Origin: Pseudomonas sp. 2FG
GTDB taxonomy: Bacteria; Pseudomonadota; Gammaproteobacteria; Pseudomonadales; Pseudomonadaceae
Direction: 5' to 3'
Assembly: GCF_005502935.1 (NCBI RefSeq)
Contig: NZ_SCMP01000014.1
Span: 86,232 to 150,231 of the forward strand
Length of the DNA stretch: 64,000 nucleotides
The position numbers and the translations under genes were made by a program. Each line of letters opens with the position of its first letter. Positions within the stretch are counted from its first letter, which is position 1. Below, in pieces: positions 8,534 to 17,296 of this stretch. The notes beneath the pieces were generated by a model. The model was not told the DNA's origin. It made no database searches and saw only the letters and a list, made by a program, of their open reading frames with translations.

Positions 8534-9303
8534 GGTGACTACAGCATCGTCCCCGGCGACAAGGTCGAGGTGGACGTGGCGGCCAAGGGCGGCGGCTCCG
8601 AGAACAAATCGAAGATGGCCATGCTCAACCCCTCCGACTCGATCGTCGACTGGGTGCTCAAGACCGTGCCGGAAATGGGCGCCGGCTGGTGCCCGCCGGG
8701 CATGCTCGGCATCGGCATCGGCGGCACCGCCGAGAAAGCCGCGCTGATGGCCAAGGAAGTGTTGATGGCGTCCATCGACATCCACGAGCTGAAAGCCCGC
8801 GGCCCGCAGAACCGTATCGAAGAGCTGCGTCTGGAGCTGTTCGAGAAGGTTAACCAGCTGGGCATCGGCGCCCAGGGCCTGGGTGGTCTGACCACCGTGC
8901 TCGACGTCAAGATCATGGACTACCCGACCCACGCCGCCTCCCTGCCGGTGTGCATGATCCCCAACTGCGCCGCCACCCGTCACGCCCACTTCGTCCTCGA
9001 CGGTACTGGCCCGGCCAGCCTGGAAGCGCCGCCGCTGGATGCCTACCCGGAGATCGTCTGGGAGGCCGGCCCGTCGGCCCGCCGCGTCGACCTCGACAGC
9101 CTGACCGCGGAAGACGTGCAGAGCTGGCAGCCCGGCGAAACCATCCTGCTCAACGGCAAGATGCTCACCGGCCGCGACGCCGCGCACAAACGCATGGTCG
9201 AGATGCTGAACAAGGGCGAGCCGCTCCCGGTCGATCTCAAAGGCCGCTTTATCTACTACGTCGGCCCGGTCGATCCGGTCGGCGACGAAGTGGTGGGCCC
9301 GGA
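8534..9303 (+). pseudogene. Class I (FumA/B-type) fumarate hydratase fragment, both ends missing
   Basis: A continuous frame of about 255 codons matches the middle and later part of class I iron-sulfur fumarase: DKVEVDVAAKGGGSENKSK, GWCPPGMLGIGIGGTAEKA, GAQGLGGLTTVLDVKI, PVCMIPNCAATRHAHF, TILLNGKMLTGRDAAHKR and FIYYVGPVDPVGDEVVGP. The family is about 500 residues. The N-terminal third, including the first cluster-ligand Cys, is absent because the similarity begins at about 8534 with no start codon, and the C-terminal quarter is replaced by an unrelated tail after 9303. The reading frame itself is undamaged, which suggests a recent truncation. It lies directly after the catabolic operon. Confidence 0.85.
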
Positions 9304-9383
9304 CCAGTGCCGGGCTTCTTGTTGGGTGGACGGGCGCAGCTTGTCCAGCAACACAGCGCAACCGCTGCCGCGCTAGGTCCGCC

Positions 9384-9689
9384 CTAGGAGACGCGCCCCG
9401 GCACCAGGCTCAATTCGCCGACCCTATCGCGGCGCTGGGCGAGGAAGCGGGTACAGCTCACCCGCAGGAAGGAGGCGAAGTTGACCACCTCGCCGCGGTA
9501 GTCCATGACCTCCTCGTACAGCTTGCCGATCAGCTGGTTGGTGGTCATGCCGTCGACTGCGGCGATTTCCGCGAGGAGGTCCCAGAACTGGTTTTCCAAC
9601 CTCAGGGTGGTGACCACGCCACAGATGCGCAGCGAGCGTGAACGCGACTCGTAGAGAATCGGGTCGGCTTTGACGTAGAGCTCGCACAT
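9384..9689 (-). CDS. Ribbon-helix-helix domain protein (RHH_4 type)
   Basis: About 101 residues beginning MCELYVKADPILYESRSRSLR, then GVVTTLRLENQFWDLLAEIAA and GMTTNQLIGKLYEEV, which fits a beta-strand followed by two helices as in ribbon-helix-helix DNA-binding proteins of the PF13467 type. An in-frame TTG at 9722 is possible, but the ATG at 9689 gives the start I remember for this family. It follows the PfpI-family gene at 34 bases and is probably co-transcribed. Targets unknown. Confidence 0.8.
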   Translation of the reverse strand: MCELYVKADPILYESRSRSLRICGVVTTLRLENQFWDLLAEIAAVDGMTTNQLIGKLYEEVMDYRGEVVNFASFLRVSCTRFLAQRRDRVGELSLVPGRVS

Positions 9690-9723
9690 GCTGAAGTCCT
9701 GTGTGATGCGGTATTCGGACAAC

Positions 9724-10305
9724 CTAGGGACTGATCGTGGTGCCCAGCAGCATCAGGAACCCGGCCAGCCAGTTCGGGTGTGCCGGCCAGGCCGGGGCGC
9801 TAACCAGGTTACCCTCGACATGCGCATGGCTGACTTCGATATCGACATACTCGCCACCGGCCAACCGTACTTCCGGCGCGCAGGCCGGATAGGCGCTGCA
9901 CTCACGCCCCTTGAGCAGGCCCGCCGCCGCCAGCAATTGCGCCCCATGGCAGACCGAGGCAATCGGCTTTTTGGCCTTATCGAAGGCTTTTACCAGCTCC
10001 AGCACTTTCTTGTTCAAGCGCAGGTATTCCGGCGAGCGGCCACCGGGAATGACCAGGCCGTCATAGTCTTTCGCCTTGACCTTGGCGAAGTCGAAATTCA
10101 GGGCGAAGTTATGCCCCGGTTTTTCGCTGTAGGTCTGATCGCCGTCGAAATCATGGATCGCGGTGCGCACCGTCTGCCCGGCGATCTTGTCCGGGCAGAC
10201 CGCATGCACGGTATGACCAACCATCTGCAGCGCCTGGAAAGGCACCATGGCTTCGTAATCTTCGACATAGTCGCCGACCAGCATCAGAATCTTTTTCGCG
10301 GCCAT
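9724..10305 (-). CDS. DJ-1/PfpI family protein (glyoxalase III/deglycase-like)
   Basis: 193 residues with the DJ-1 superfamily layout: [20 protein letters not shown] with the conserved acidic residue near position 15, [15 protein letters not shown], and the nucleophile elbow [16 protein letters not shown] with Cys119-His120. The family includes PfpI-type proteases and YajL/YhbO/Hsp31-like stress proteins acting on carbonyl-damaged molecules. It is probably a cytosolic stress protein. It precedes the RHH gene on the same strand. Confidence 0.92.
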   Translation of the reverse strand: MAAKKILMLVGDYVEDYEAMVPFQALQMVGHTVHAVCPDKIAGQTVRTAIHDFDGDQTYSEKPGHNFALNFDFAKVKAKDYDGLVIPGGRSPEYLRLNKKVLELVKAFDKAKKPIASVCHGAQLLAAAGLLKGRECSAYPACAPEVRLAGGEYVDIEVSHAHVEGNLVSAPAWPAHPNWLAGFLMLLGTTISP

Positions 10306-10465
10306 CGGGTTTCTCCTGGCTAAGGTTGGGGGCCGGCTAAGTATCCCGCCGGTCCAGAGCGCACAGGTAATAGGCTAGTACTACCTGCACGCTTTGAGCG
10401 CGCCACTGCGTCGGCCCCTAGACCTCTCGTGAGTGCTAGCGCGAAAAAGCCACTACAGCCATGGA

Positions 10466-10711
10466 TCACTTCGCCAACCGTTTGAGCTCACTGCGTACCA
10501 TGCTGGCGTACTCGGGCGGTGACAGCGTGCTGAGCTGAGCACGCATCCACTCGTCCCACTTGCCTTTTCGCTTCGCCTTTTCGCCGAAAATTCGTCCAGC
10601 CTCGATCTTCGAGCGCGACAGGTTGGCCTGCCACATCTCGTACAGACGCGACTTCTGCTCCTCGATGGAGGACCGCGCGTCACCGGGTTTATTGGCCAAG
10701 TTGAAGCTCAT
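10466..10711 (-). CDS. Small conserved hypothetical protein
   Basis: 81 residues starting MSFNLANKPGDARSSIEEQ; charged and helical (SRLYEMWQANLSRSKIEAGRIFGEKAKRKGKWDEW), with no membrane segment and no Cys. A clear AGGAG lies 6 bases before this ATG, so I do not use the longer frame that starts at 10753. It stands alone with non-coding DNA on both sides. I recognise it as a recurrent Pseudomonas small protein but know no function. Confidence 0.72.
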   Translation of the reverse strand: MSFNLANKPGDARSSIEEQKSRLYEMWQANLSRSKIEAGRIFGEKAKRKGKWDEWMRAQLSTLSPPEYASMVRSELKRLAK

Positions 10712-10842
10712 CGAGCACTCCTGCGACTGAAAAGGGGCGCGCATTCTACCCACCTTGGCAGAGATGACCAGAGCTTCGTGCGAGTGGCCGCACCCAAGGG
10801 TCGCCGGCTGAAAGCCGGTCTTGGCAACAGGCCCGCAGCACT

Positions 10843-11457
10843 TTAGATGCCGATTTTATCCAGTGCTCTACCCACCCCACGCCAGAAGCCCCGCTGGGCT
10901 CGGACACGCTCGCCACTCGCGGCAATCTGCGCGAACGGCTGCACTTCACGGGTGGCGCCGATTTCCTCTTGCGCCAGGCTTTGCGGGACCAGTTGCAGCG
11001 GCCCATCCCCCGCGCTCGGCGCGCCATTGCTGGCGGGCGGAGGATTCAATTCGTCGTAACGCAGGTAGTAAATACCGCCGGCCTGCGCATCCAGGGCGAA
11101 GCTGGCGATACGGGTGAAGTCCAACGGCCCGTCGGCCAATAGCGTCCAGTAGCTGCCGAATAGCGGCCGGCGCATTTCCAACTGATAACTGGCGATCTCG
11201 AACTCCAGCAGCAGATAAGCGTTACTCGGCAGGCTGCCGATCAGTTGATGGTTGAGGAACAGGCCCGGCGCCTCCAATTCCTGATCGGCCCAGTCGCTTT
11301 GCGGACGGTAGAGGTAGACCAGGGCGTGGTTCTCGTCGCTCATCGCGTGTTTGCTGAACGCCGCGCCAGCGCTGGCGCCGAAGAACGCGCCAGGCGTGGA
11401 GCAACCAGCCAGGGCGGCCAGCAGCATCAGGACGAACAGGTGTTGGTGGCGGCGCAT
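10843..11457 (-). CDS. DUF2846-type outer-membrane lipoprotein
   Basis: 204 residues with a lipoprotein signal (MRRHQHLFVLMLLAALAGC, lipobox LAGC). The mature part has the ALVYLYRPQ motif and a beta-rich domain (LFLNHQLIGSLPSNAYLLLEFEIASYQLEM) as in the DUF2846 family, small PEGA-like proteins of unknown role. The C-terminal tail is basic. It stands as a single gene, with the small protein at 10466-10711 downstream on the same strand. Confidence 0.8.
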   Translation of the reverse strand: MRRHQHLFVLMLLAALAGCSTPGAFFGASAGAAFSKHAMSDENHALVYLYRPQSDWADQELEAPGLFLNHQLIGSLPSNAYLLLEFEIASYQLEMRRPLFGSYWTLLADGPLDFTRIASFALDAQAGGIYYLRYDELNPPPASNGAPSAGDGPLQLVPQSLAQEEIGATREVQPFAQIAASGERVRAQRGFWRGVGRALDKIGI

Positions 11458-11549
11458 GCGCGCATCCCTCTGGTGGTTATTGGCCGAGCATAGCCAGCTG
11501 GCTGGCGCGCAGCACCCGACAAAAGGCTGGGCAGCACCGGCCTTGTGGC

Positions 11550-12707
11550 TTAGCGGCGCTTATCGAGCAGGTTCACCACCAGCCGATCCAACCAGCCCCA
11601 CACCCGCTGTTGCACGCGCCGCCACCAGGGCCGCGCCTTCCAGAGCTCCAGGGTGATTTCACGGCTACGGGCAAAGTCCGTGACAAAGCTGGCGGCGACC
11701 GCCTTGGCCAGCGCCGGATCCAGCGCCTCGAGATTAGCCTCGAGGTTAAACCGCAGGCCCCAATGATCGAAGTTGCAGGAACCCAGACTGACCCAATCGT
11801 CGATCAGCACCATCTTCAAATGTAGGAAGCCTGGCTGGTACTCGAAGATCCGTACCCCGGCCTTGAGCAAGCGCGGGTAGTAACGCTGACCGGCGAAACG
11901 CACCGGGGGGTGATCGGTGCGCCGCCCGGTCAGCAACAAGTGCACCTCCACGCCCCGCGCGGCGGCCTTGCGCAGCGCGCGGCGGACTTTCCAGGTCGGC
12001 AGGAAATACGGCGTCGCCAGCCAGACCCGTTGTCGCGCGCCCTGTAGCGCACGCACCAGCGATTGCACAATGTCCCGATGCTGCCGGGCATTGGCATAAG
12101 CCACACGGCCCAGGCCTGCGCCCACGGGCGGGCACGGCGGCAAACGCGCCAGCCCGGCCTCCTGGGGTGATTTCCAGGCAAAACGTGTCAGACAGGCCTG
12201 CCATTGCCGGTCGAACAAGCGCTGCCAGTCGGCCACCAGCGGCCCGGCCATTTCCACCATGACCTCATGCCAGGCGCTGCTGTCTTGGCCGGGCGTCCAA
12301 AACTCGTCGGTGACCCCGGTGCCGCCGACAAACGCCCGCTGACCATCCACCAACAGCAGCTTGCGATGGTCCCGGTACAGATTGCGCAGGCCCCGGCGCA
12401 GGCTGATCGGGTTGTAGAAACGCAGCTGTACCCCGGCCTTGAGCAGGCGCCCACGCTCACGCGCGAGAAGCCCCAGGCTGCCATAGTCATCGAACAGGCA
12501 GCGCACCTGCACGCCGCGCTCGGCGGCCGCGCAGAGCACCTGCACCAGCGCCTCGACACAGGCCCCCGCCTCGAGCAGATACAACTCCAGTTCGACCTGC
12601 CGCTCGGCCCGCGCAATCACCTCGAACATGCGCGAAAAGAACGCCGGGCCGTCGATCAAGAGGTCGAAGCGATTAGCACTGCGCCACGGGAAGACCGCGC
12701 CGGCCAT
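11550..12707 (-). CDS. clsB: Phospholipase D family cardiolipin synthase, ClsB-like
   Basis: About 385 residues with two HKD motifs: HRKLLLVDGQRAFVGGTG in the first half and HLKMVLIDDWVSLGSCNFD in the second, each in a PLD domain. Size and spacing fit ClsB-type cardiolipin synthases, which join two phospholipids or a phospholipid and an alcohol at the inner membrane. There are no N-terminal transmembrane helices, unlike ClsA. An ATG at 12740 would add 11 residues, but the ATG at 12707 has GGAAG at suitable spacing. The gene is preceded by about 300 bases of repeat DNA. Confidence 0.85.
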   Translation of the reverse strand: MAGAVFPWRSANRFDLLIDGPAFFSRMFEVIARAERQVELELYLLEAGACVEALVQVLCAAAERGVQVRCLFDDYGSLGLLARERGRLLKAGVQLRFYNPISLRRGLRNLYRDHRKLLLVDGQRAFVGGTGVTDEFWTPGQDSSAWHEVMVEMAGPLVADWQRLFDRQWQACLTRFAWKSPQEAGLARLPPCPPVGAGLGRVAYANARQHRDIVQSLVRALQGARQRVWLATPYFLPTWKVRRALRKAAARGVEVHLLLTGRRTDHPPVRFAGQRYYPRLLKAGVRIFEYQPGFLHLKMVLIDDWVSLGSCNFDHWGLRFNLEANLEALDPALAKAVAASFVTDFARSREITLELWKARPWWRRVQQRVWGWLDRLVVNLLDKRR

Positions 12708-12816
12708 CAGGCGGACTTCCCGCGCAAGAAGGCGGCGCATTGCGGCACTAGTCGTTGTTCAGTTGCACTGGCCAAACATTTCTCCCTATTCCCTGGCCTA
12801 CACCAGCAATGTTGCG

Positions 12817-13017
12817 AGGTTCCGTGCGGAAAGTCGCCGAGCGAAGATCAGGCAAGGCGCAACGCAGCGAACCGGAGTAACAGCCGCAGGCTGGCCCGAA
12901 GGACGAGCGCCAGCGAGTCAAGACAGGCGAAGAAGCGCAGTTCACGAGTAGTAAATGCGCATTTTGAGCCCGATTTCAACGCGGCATGGCCGACGCGCAG
13001 CAGATCATGAACAGCTT
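12817..13017. repeat. Long interspersed repeat, same family as 59657-59796
   Basis: One end reads AGGTTCCGTGCGGAAAGTCG, then CGAGCGAAGATCAGGCAAGG; the element at 59657-59796, read on its minus strand, has AGGCTGTTTTGAAAATCGTC, then CGAGCGAAGGTCAGGCAAGG. The other ends also align: TTCAACGCGGCAT...GAACAGCTT against TTTAACGCAGCAT...AAACAGCCT. Together with the flanking bases this fills the 311 bases between the ClsB-like gene and the small membrane protein gene, and no convincing gene lies in it. Confidence 0.6.
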
Positions 13018-13018
13018 C

Positions 13019-13366
13019 TCAGGACTCTGGCAGCGCCGCCGCGACCGGCAGCAACTGGCACCCCTGGCGCGGGCCGAGCCAGGCGGCCGTTTGGCTGCTA
13101 CCGAGGCCACGCGCGGTGACCCGCTTGTGGGCCGCATCATCGAAGAAGCCGCTGGTGGGCACATACTGTTTGACGTAGCCCAGACAGTAGTCCGCCGGGT
13201 TATCCATCACATAGCGACAGGAACAGTATTCCTTGGCCGAGTAAGCCCCGATGATGCCGGGGAACGCCACGAGATGAACGCGATTCTGCCAGCCGAGCAA
13301 GGCCAGCCCGATGACGATCAGCAGCAACAGGCTGGTGAACGGGCGACGTCTGATAAAGGCGCTCAT
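13019..13366 (-). CDS. Small single-pass membrane protein coupled to serine hydrolase
   Basis: 115 residues. One N-terminal transmembrane helix (FTSLLLLIVIGLALLGW) is followed by a presumably periplasmic domain with four Cys residues (EYCSCRY, DYCLGY, RQGCQLL). Its ATG overlaps the stop of the serine hydrolase gene (ATGA), so the two are translationally coupled and probably act together. No family name recognised beyond conserved hypothetical. Confidence 0.75.
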   Translation of the reverse strand: MSAFIRRRPFTSLLLLIVIGLALLGWQNRVHLVAFPGIIGAYSAKEYCSCRYVMDNPADYCLGYVKQYVPTSGFFDDAAHKRVTARGLGSSQTAAWLGPRQGCQLLPVAAALPES

Positions 13367-14481
13367 GGGTTGACCTCCACAGCGAAAGCCGCCTGCGCGA
13401 GTTTCAGCAGTTGGTTGTGCTGGTAGCTTGTGTCGCGATCATCGCCATAGCGGACTATCACCAGTTTCTCGCTCGGCAACACATAGAGCGCCTGCCCCCA
13501 GTGGCCGAGCGCGGCGAAGGTATCTTCCGGCACATCGGGCCAAGGCTTGGCGGCACCCGCCAGCGCCGCGTTCAGCCACCACTGACCACCCGGCACCGCG
13601 TCACCGGCGGTCTCGGCAGACGGCTGGTAATTGGCGAACGGCGTGCGGTTGAACGCAATCCAGGCCTTCGGCAACAGCTGGCGCTCGCCCCAACGCCCGT
13701 CGCGCTGCATCAGCAGGCCGACCCGGCCCAGATCGCGGGCGGTCATATACGCGTAGGAGGACGCGACGAAGGTGCCGCTGGCATCGGCTTCCCATACCGC
13801 ACTGGTGATTCCAAGCGGCTCGAACAGCGCGGTCCAGGGGTAATGCTTGTACGCCGGCTCGCCGACCGCACCCTTCAAGGCGGCCGAGAGCAGGTTGCTG
13901 TCGCCACTGGAGTAGCGAAAGCGGGTGCCGGGCGTGACTTCCTGATCGATGCTCGCCGCATACGCCGCCATATCGGCGCGGCCACGGGTGTAGAGCATCG
14001 CCACCACGGTGGATTTCAGCGGCGCATATTCGTACCCCTCCTCCCAGGCCAGACCGGAGGCCCAGTTCAGCAGATGGCCGAGCTTGACGTCCGGATGCCC
14101 GGCGAACGGCGGGTAGAACTTGGCCACCGGGTCATCCAGCTTGAAGCGCCCGTTGCCATAGGCCGTACCCAGGGTGGCGGCCATCAGGCTCTTGCTCACC
14201 GACCAGGTCAGGTGCGGAGTCTCGGCCTTGGTCGGGCTGGCATAGCGCTCGTAGACGATTTCCCCGTCGCGGATCACCAGCAGCGCATCGGTGCGGACAC
14301 CCTTTCGGGTCGCGTCATCGCGGACGGGAAAGGCGTAGGCCTCCAGGGCCTCGATGGCCGGGCTGGGCGCGCTGGGTGCGCTCGCCCAATCGGCGGCGGG
14401 CCAGGTTTCGGCGTGAACCAGGCTGGCCGTGGCACTCAGGCAGCTGGCGAGGCATAGGCGGCGGAACAGGTGAGCGGGCAT
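13363..14481 (-). CDS. Serine hydrolase, class C beta-lactamase / 6-aminohexanoate-dimer hydrolase family
   Basis: 372 residues starting MPAHLFRRLCLASCLSATASLVHA, a cleavable signal peptide. The S-x-x-K nucleophile motif is SVSKSL and the second-motif Tyr region is YSSGDSN, followed by a C-terminal AALGHWGQALYVLPSEKLVIVRYGDD segment typical of nylon-oligomer-hydrolase-like members. It is probably a periplasmic esterase, amidase or peptidase. The in-frame ATG at 14511 would put extra residues before the signal peptide, so 14481 is preferred. Translationally coupled to the small membrane protein that follows. Confidence 0.86.
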   Translation of the reverse strand: MPAHLFRRLCLASCLSATASLVHAETWPAADWASAPSAPSPAIEALEAYAFPVRDDATRKGVRTDALLVIRDGEIVYERYASPTKAETPHLTWSVSKSLMAATLGTAYGNGRFKLDDPVAKFYPPFAGHPDVKLGHLLNWASGLAWEEGYEYAPLKSTVVAMLYTRGRADMAAYAASIDQEVTPGTRFRYSSGDSNLLSAALKGAVGEPAYKHYPWTALFEPLGITSAVWEADASGTFVASSYAYMTARDLGRVGLLMQRDGRWGERQLLPKAWIAFNRTPFANYQPSAETAGDAVPGGQWWLNAALAGAAKPWPDVPEDTFAALGHWGQALYVLPSEKLVIVRYGDDRDTSYQHNQLLKLAQAAFAVEVNP

Positions 14482-14656
14482 TGAGCGGCCTCTGATTGGC
14501 AGAAGAAGCAAACCCTAGCACGGGCCAGATGACGGAAAACAGCGCCTAACACGCCGCATATGCGGGGCATTCGGCGCGCTTTGTCAGCGGCCAGAGCGAC
14601 CCGCACGCAGCCTAAATGTTCATCCACGCGCGCACGTACTCAAACAGGCGCGGGAC

Positions 14657-15547
14657 TCAAGCCAGCGCCAACGCCGCCAGCGCGTTTTCCAAGCGCTTGA
14701 GCCTTGGCCCCCGGGCGATTTCCAACAGCGTGCTATCGCGCTGCCAGAGTGCCGCCAACTCCGCCGGGCCAGCGGCAAATGCCGCCGTCAGTTCGGTTTT
14801 CAGCGCGCCGAACTGAGCGAATACGCCGGCCAACAACAGATGGCTGGCCGGCGCCGTGGCGCCCTGCCGCGCCACTTCGGCGCAACCGCCGAGCACACCG
14901 AGCAAGCGCAATCTGAGCGCCAGTGGCCAGCCGTGCTCCTGACCTATGCCATACAGCCAGGCGCCGATGGCACTGAGCACGTGCAGGTCTTCGAGGCTGC
15001 GGAAAGGTTTCACGTAAGCAGCCCAGCCATCGCCCGCCAGGCGTTCGCACTGGGCGCCGTCCAGATGCAAACGGGCGTGGCCGATATCCGGCATCAAAGA
15101 CAGCGCCGGCAAGGGCTCGATACGCACGCCCGGCGCGCCGCTGTGGGTCACGCATAAGGCCAACTGCGGCGCGGCACCGTTCATCTCGCTGCGCGCGGCC
15201 ACCAGCAACCAGTCGGCGGCCTCGGCGGCGGTGACGAAATCCTTGCGCCCGTGCAGCGTCAGCCCGTCCAGGCGCGTGTGCATATCCGCCGGGCGCACGC
15301 TTTTGTTCTCGGTCACGCACAGTGCGCCGAGGGTCCAAGGCGCCGACGGCCACAATGCCCGCAGCGCCCCCTGATAGCCCGCGAGAAAGGCCAAGCCCGG
15401 CGTGGCCGCCAAGCGCCCGCCGAGCAGCGCCAACTCGAACGGGCTGACGCCCTCCTCGAGCTGCGCCAGCAGCGCGGCGTACCAATCTTCCAGGGCGGGC
15501 AGTGCGGGCAGGCGCTCGCGGGTTTCGAGCAGTCGTTGCCAGTGCAT
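14657..15547 (-). CDS. Acyl-CoA dehydrogenase-like protein, divergent
   Basis: About 296 residues, shorter than canonical acyl-CoA dehydrogenases (about 380). The visible similarity is to the middle beta-domain: GALCVTENKSVRPADMHTRLDGLTLHGRKDFVTAAEAADWLLVAAR and the IGHARLHLDGAQCERL strand. The N-terminal helical domain is short, and the catalytic Glu of the C-terminal domain cannot be assigned. The start at 15547 has AAGGAA six bases upstream; ATG codons at 15571 and beyond are alternatives. It is divergent to olsB. It may be a degenerate or repurposed family member; function unknown. Confidence 0.7.
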   Translation of the reverse strand: MHWQRLLETRERLPALPALEDWYAALLAQLEEGVSPFELALLGGRLAATPGLAFLAGYQGALRALWPSAPWTLGALCVTENKSVRPADMHTRLDGLTLHGRKDFVTAAEAADWLLVAARSEMNGAAPQLALCVTHSGAPGVRIEPLPALSLMPDIGHARLHLDGAQCERLAGDGWAAYVKPFRSLEDLHVLSAIGAWLYGIGQEHGWPLALRLRLLGVLGGCAEVARQGATAPASHLLLAGVFAQFGALKTELTAAFAAGPAELAALWQRDSTLLEIARGPRLKRLENALAALALA

Positions 15548-15733
15548 GGGGGGTTCCTTGTTCGCTGTCATACAAGCATCACCAAAGCTTAATGGAGGTG
15601 ACACCGGGGCTACCTAAGGTGAGCTTGCACAACAAAGTCGCTTGGCCGCAACCCGCATAAGGCTGGCTAACCAGGCCGTATAACGCGCGAAGCCCGCAGT
15701 AGGTTTCACACGGCCTGTAACGGAGGCTCATAG

Positions 15734-16492
15734 ATGACCCAGATTGCCCGCACTCGTGACCACAACACCCAGGAACGCCGCCTGCAGGCCGAACGCCTGA
15801 TTGGCCCGCGCGCACTACGGGAAGCCCAGGCACTGCGCTTCAGCGTATTCAGCACAGAGTTCGACGCCAAACTGAAAGGCGCCGAACTCGGCCTGGACAT
15901 GGATGACTACGACAGCCACTGCGCGCACATCGGCGTGCGCGACCTGAACAGCGGGCGCCTGGTCGCCACCACCCGTCTGCTCGATCATCAGGCCGCCCGC
16001 AGCCTCGGTCGCTTCTACAGCGAAGAGGAGTTCAGCCTGCACGGCCTCGCCCATCTGCAAGGCCCGGTGCTGGAGATCGGCCGCACCTGTGTCGACCCGG
16101 CTTACCGCAACGGCGGCACCATCGCCGTGCTCTGGGGCGAGCTGGCCGAAGTCTTGAATGAGGGCGGCTACAGCTACCTGATGGGCTGCGCCAGCATCTC
16201 CATGCAGGACGGCGGCATCCAGGCCCAGGCGATCATGCAGCGCCTGCGCGAGCGTTACCTGTGCACCGAACACCTGCGTGCCGAGCCGAAAACCCCGCTG
16301 CCGGCGCTGGATCTACCGGGCAACGTCATCGCCGAGATGCCGCCGCTGCTCAAGGCCTATATGCGCCTGGGCGCGAAGATCTGCGGCGAGCCCTGCTGGG
16401 ACCCGGACTTCCAGGTCGCCGACGTGTTCATCCTGCTCAAGCGCGACGAGCTGTGCCCGCGCTACGCCCGCCACTTCAAGGCCGCCGTGTGA
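15734..16492 (+). CDS. olsB: L-ornithine N-alpha-acyltransferase
   Basis: 252 residues of the GNAT-type acyltransferase family OlsB. It transfers a 3-hydroxyacyl group from ACP to the alpha-amino group of ornithine, the first step of ornithine-lipid synthesis, made under phosphate limitation. Motifs: [19 protein letters not shown] near the N-terminus, [22 protein letters not shown] and [12 protein letters not shown] strong AACGGAGG precedes the ATG. It overlaps the following acyltransferase gene (TGATG), the conserved olsBA arrangement. I see no recognisable Pho box in the 130 bases upstream. Confidence 0.92.
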   Translation: MTQIARTRDHNTQERRLQAERLIGPRALREAQALRFSVFSTEFDAKLKGAELGLDMDDYDSHCAHIGVRDLNSGRLVATTRLLDHQAARSLGRFYSEEEFSLHGLAHLQGPVLEIGRTCVDPAYRNGGTIAVLWGELAEVLNEGGYSYLMGCASISMQDGGIQAQAIMQRLRERYLCTEHLRAEPKTPLPALDLPGNVIAEMPPLLKAYMRLGAKICGEPCWDPDFQVADVFILLKRDELCPRYARHFKAAV

Positions 16493-17265
16493 TGGGCAAG
16501 CTGCGGCTGTGGCTGCGCATCGCCCGTCTGCTGGCGGTGATCGGACTGGGCCTGCTGCTGGCCAGTTGGATGAGCCTGCTGGAGCGCCTGAAACTGCGCG
16601 ATCTGCGCCACACCCGGCAACGCCTGACCCGCTGGTATCTGCTGCGGCTGAGCGCGGCGCTGCCCTTCCAGGTCGAGGTCCAGGGCGAACTGCCGCGCCA
16701 GCCGATGCTCTGGCTCAGCAACCATGTGTCCTGGACCGATATCCCGCTGCTGGGGATGTTGGCGCCGCTGTCCTTCCTGTCCAAGGCCGAAGTGCGTAGC
16801 TGGCCGGTGGCGGGCTGGCTGGCGAAGAAGGCCGGCACCTTGTTCATCCGCCGCGGCTCGGGCGATAGCGGCCTGCTCAACCGGCAACTGGCGGAGCATC
16901 TGCAGCAAGGCCGCGACCTGCTGATCTTTCCGGAAGGCACCACCACCGATGGCAGCGCGTTGCGCAACTTTCACGGGCGGTTATTGAACAGTGCCATCGA
17001 GGCCGGCGTGCCCTTGCAACCGGTGGCGATTCGTTACCTGCGCGACGGCCAGCTGGACTGCGCGATTGCGCCCTTTATCGGCGAGGATGACCTGCTCTCG
17101 CACCTGATTCGCCTGCTTTCCAGCGACTTGGCCGCCGTCCAGGTGCAGCTGCTGACACCCATCGCGACCGCCGGACTGTCGCGCAGCGAGCTGGCCAAAC
17201 AGGCGCATCTGGCCGTCGGCAACGCGCTCTACGGTGAAGCCGAACCGTTGCGCAGCGCCGCTTGA
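16492..17265 (+). CDS. olsA: Lyso-ornithine lipid O-acyltransferase
   Basis: 257 residues of the PlsC/LPLAT family. An N-terminal membrane helix (IARLLAVIGLGLLLASWMSLL) precedes the NHVSWTD (NHx4D) catalytic motif and the FPEGTTTDG acyl-acceptor motif. In combination with OlsB it adds the second acyl chain to lyso-ornithine lipid at the inner membrane. The ATG at 16492 overlaps the olsB stop; the longer frame from 16261 is inside olsB and not used. Confidence 0.92.
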   Translation: MGKLRLWLRIARLLAVIGLGLLLASWMSLLERLKLRDLRHTRQRLTRWYLLRLSAALPFQVEVQGELPRQPMLWLSNHVSWTDIPLLGMLAPLSFLSKAEVRSWPVAGWLAKKAGTLFIRRGSGDSGLLNRQLAEHLQQGRDLLIFPEGTTTDGSALRNFHGRLLNSAIEAGVPLQPVAIRYLRDGQLDCAIAPFIGEDDLLSHLIRLLSSDLAAVQVQLLTPIATAGLSRSELAKQAHLAVGNALYGEAEPLRSAA

Positions 17266-17296
17266 ACTGCGCTTGGAAAGGGTCAGATTCGGCGCA

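Noticed and set aside
12748..12945. 65-codon frame on the minus strand between clsB and the small membrane gene
   Set aside because: Lies almost wholly in the interspersed repeat; no ribosome site or conserved sequence.
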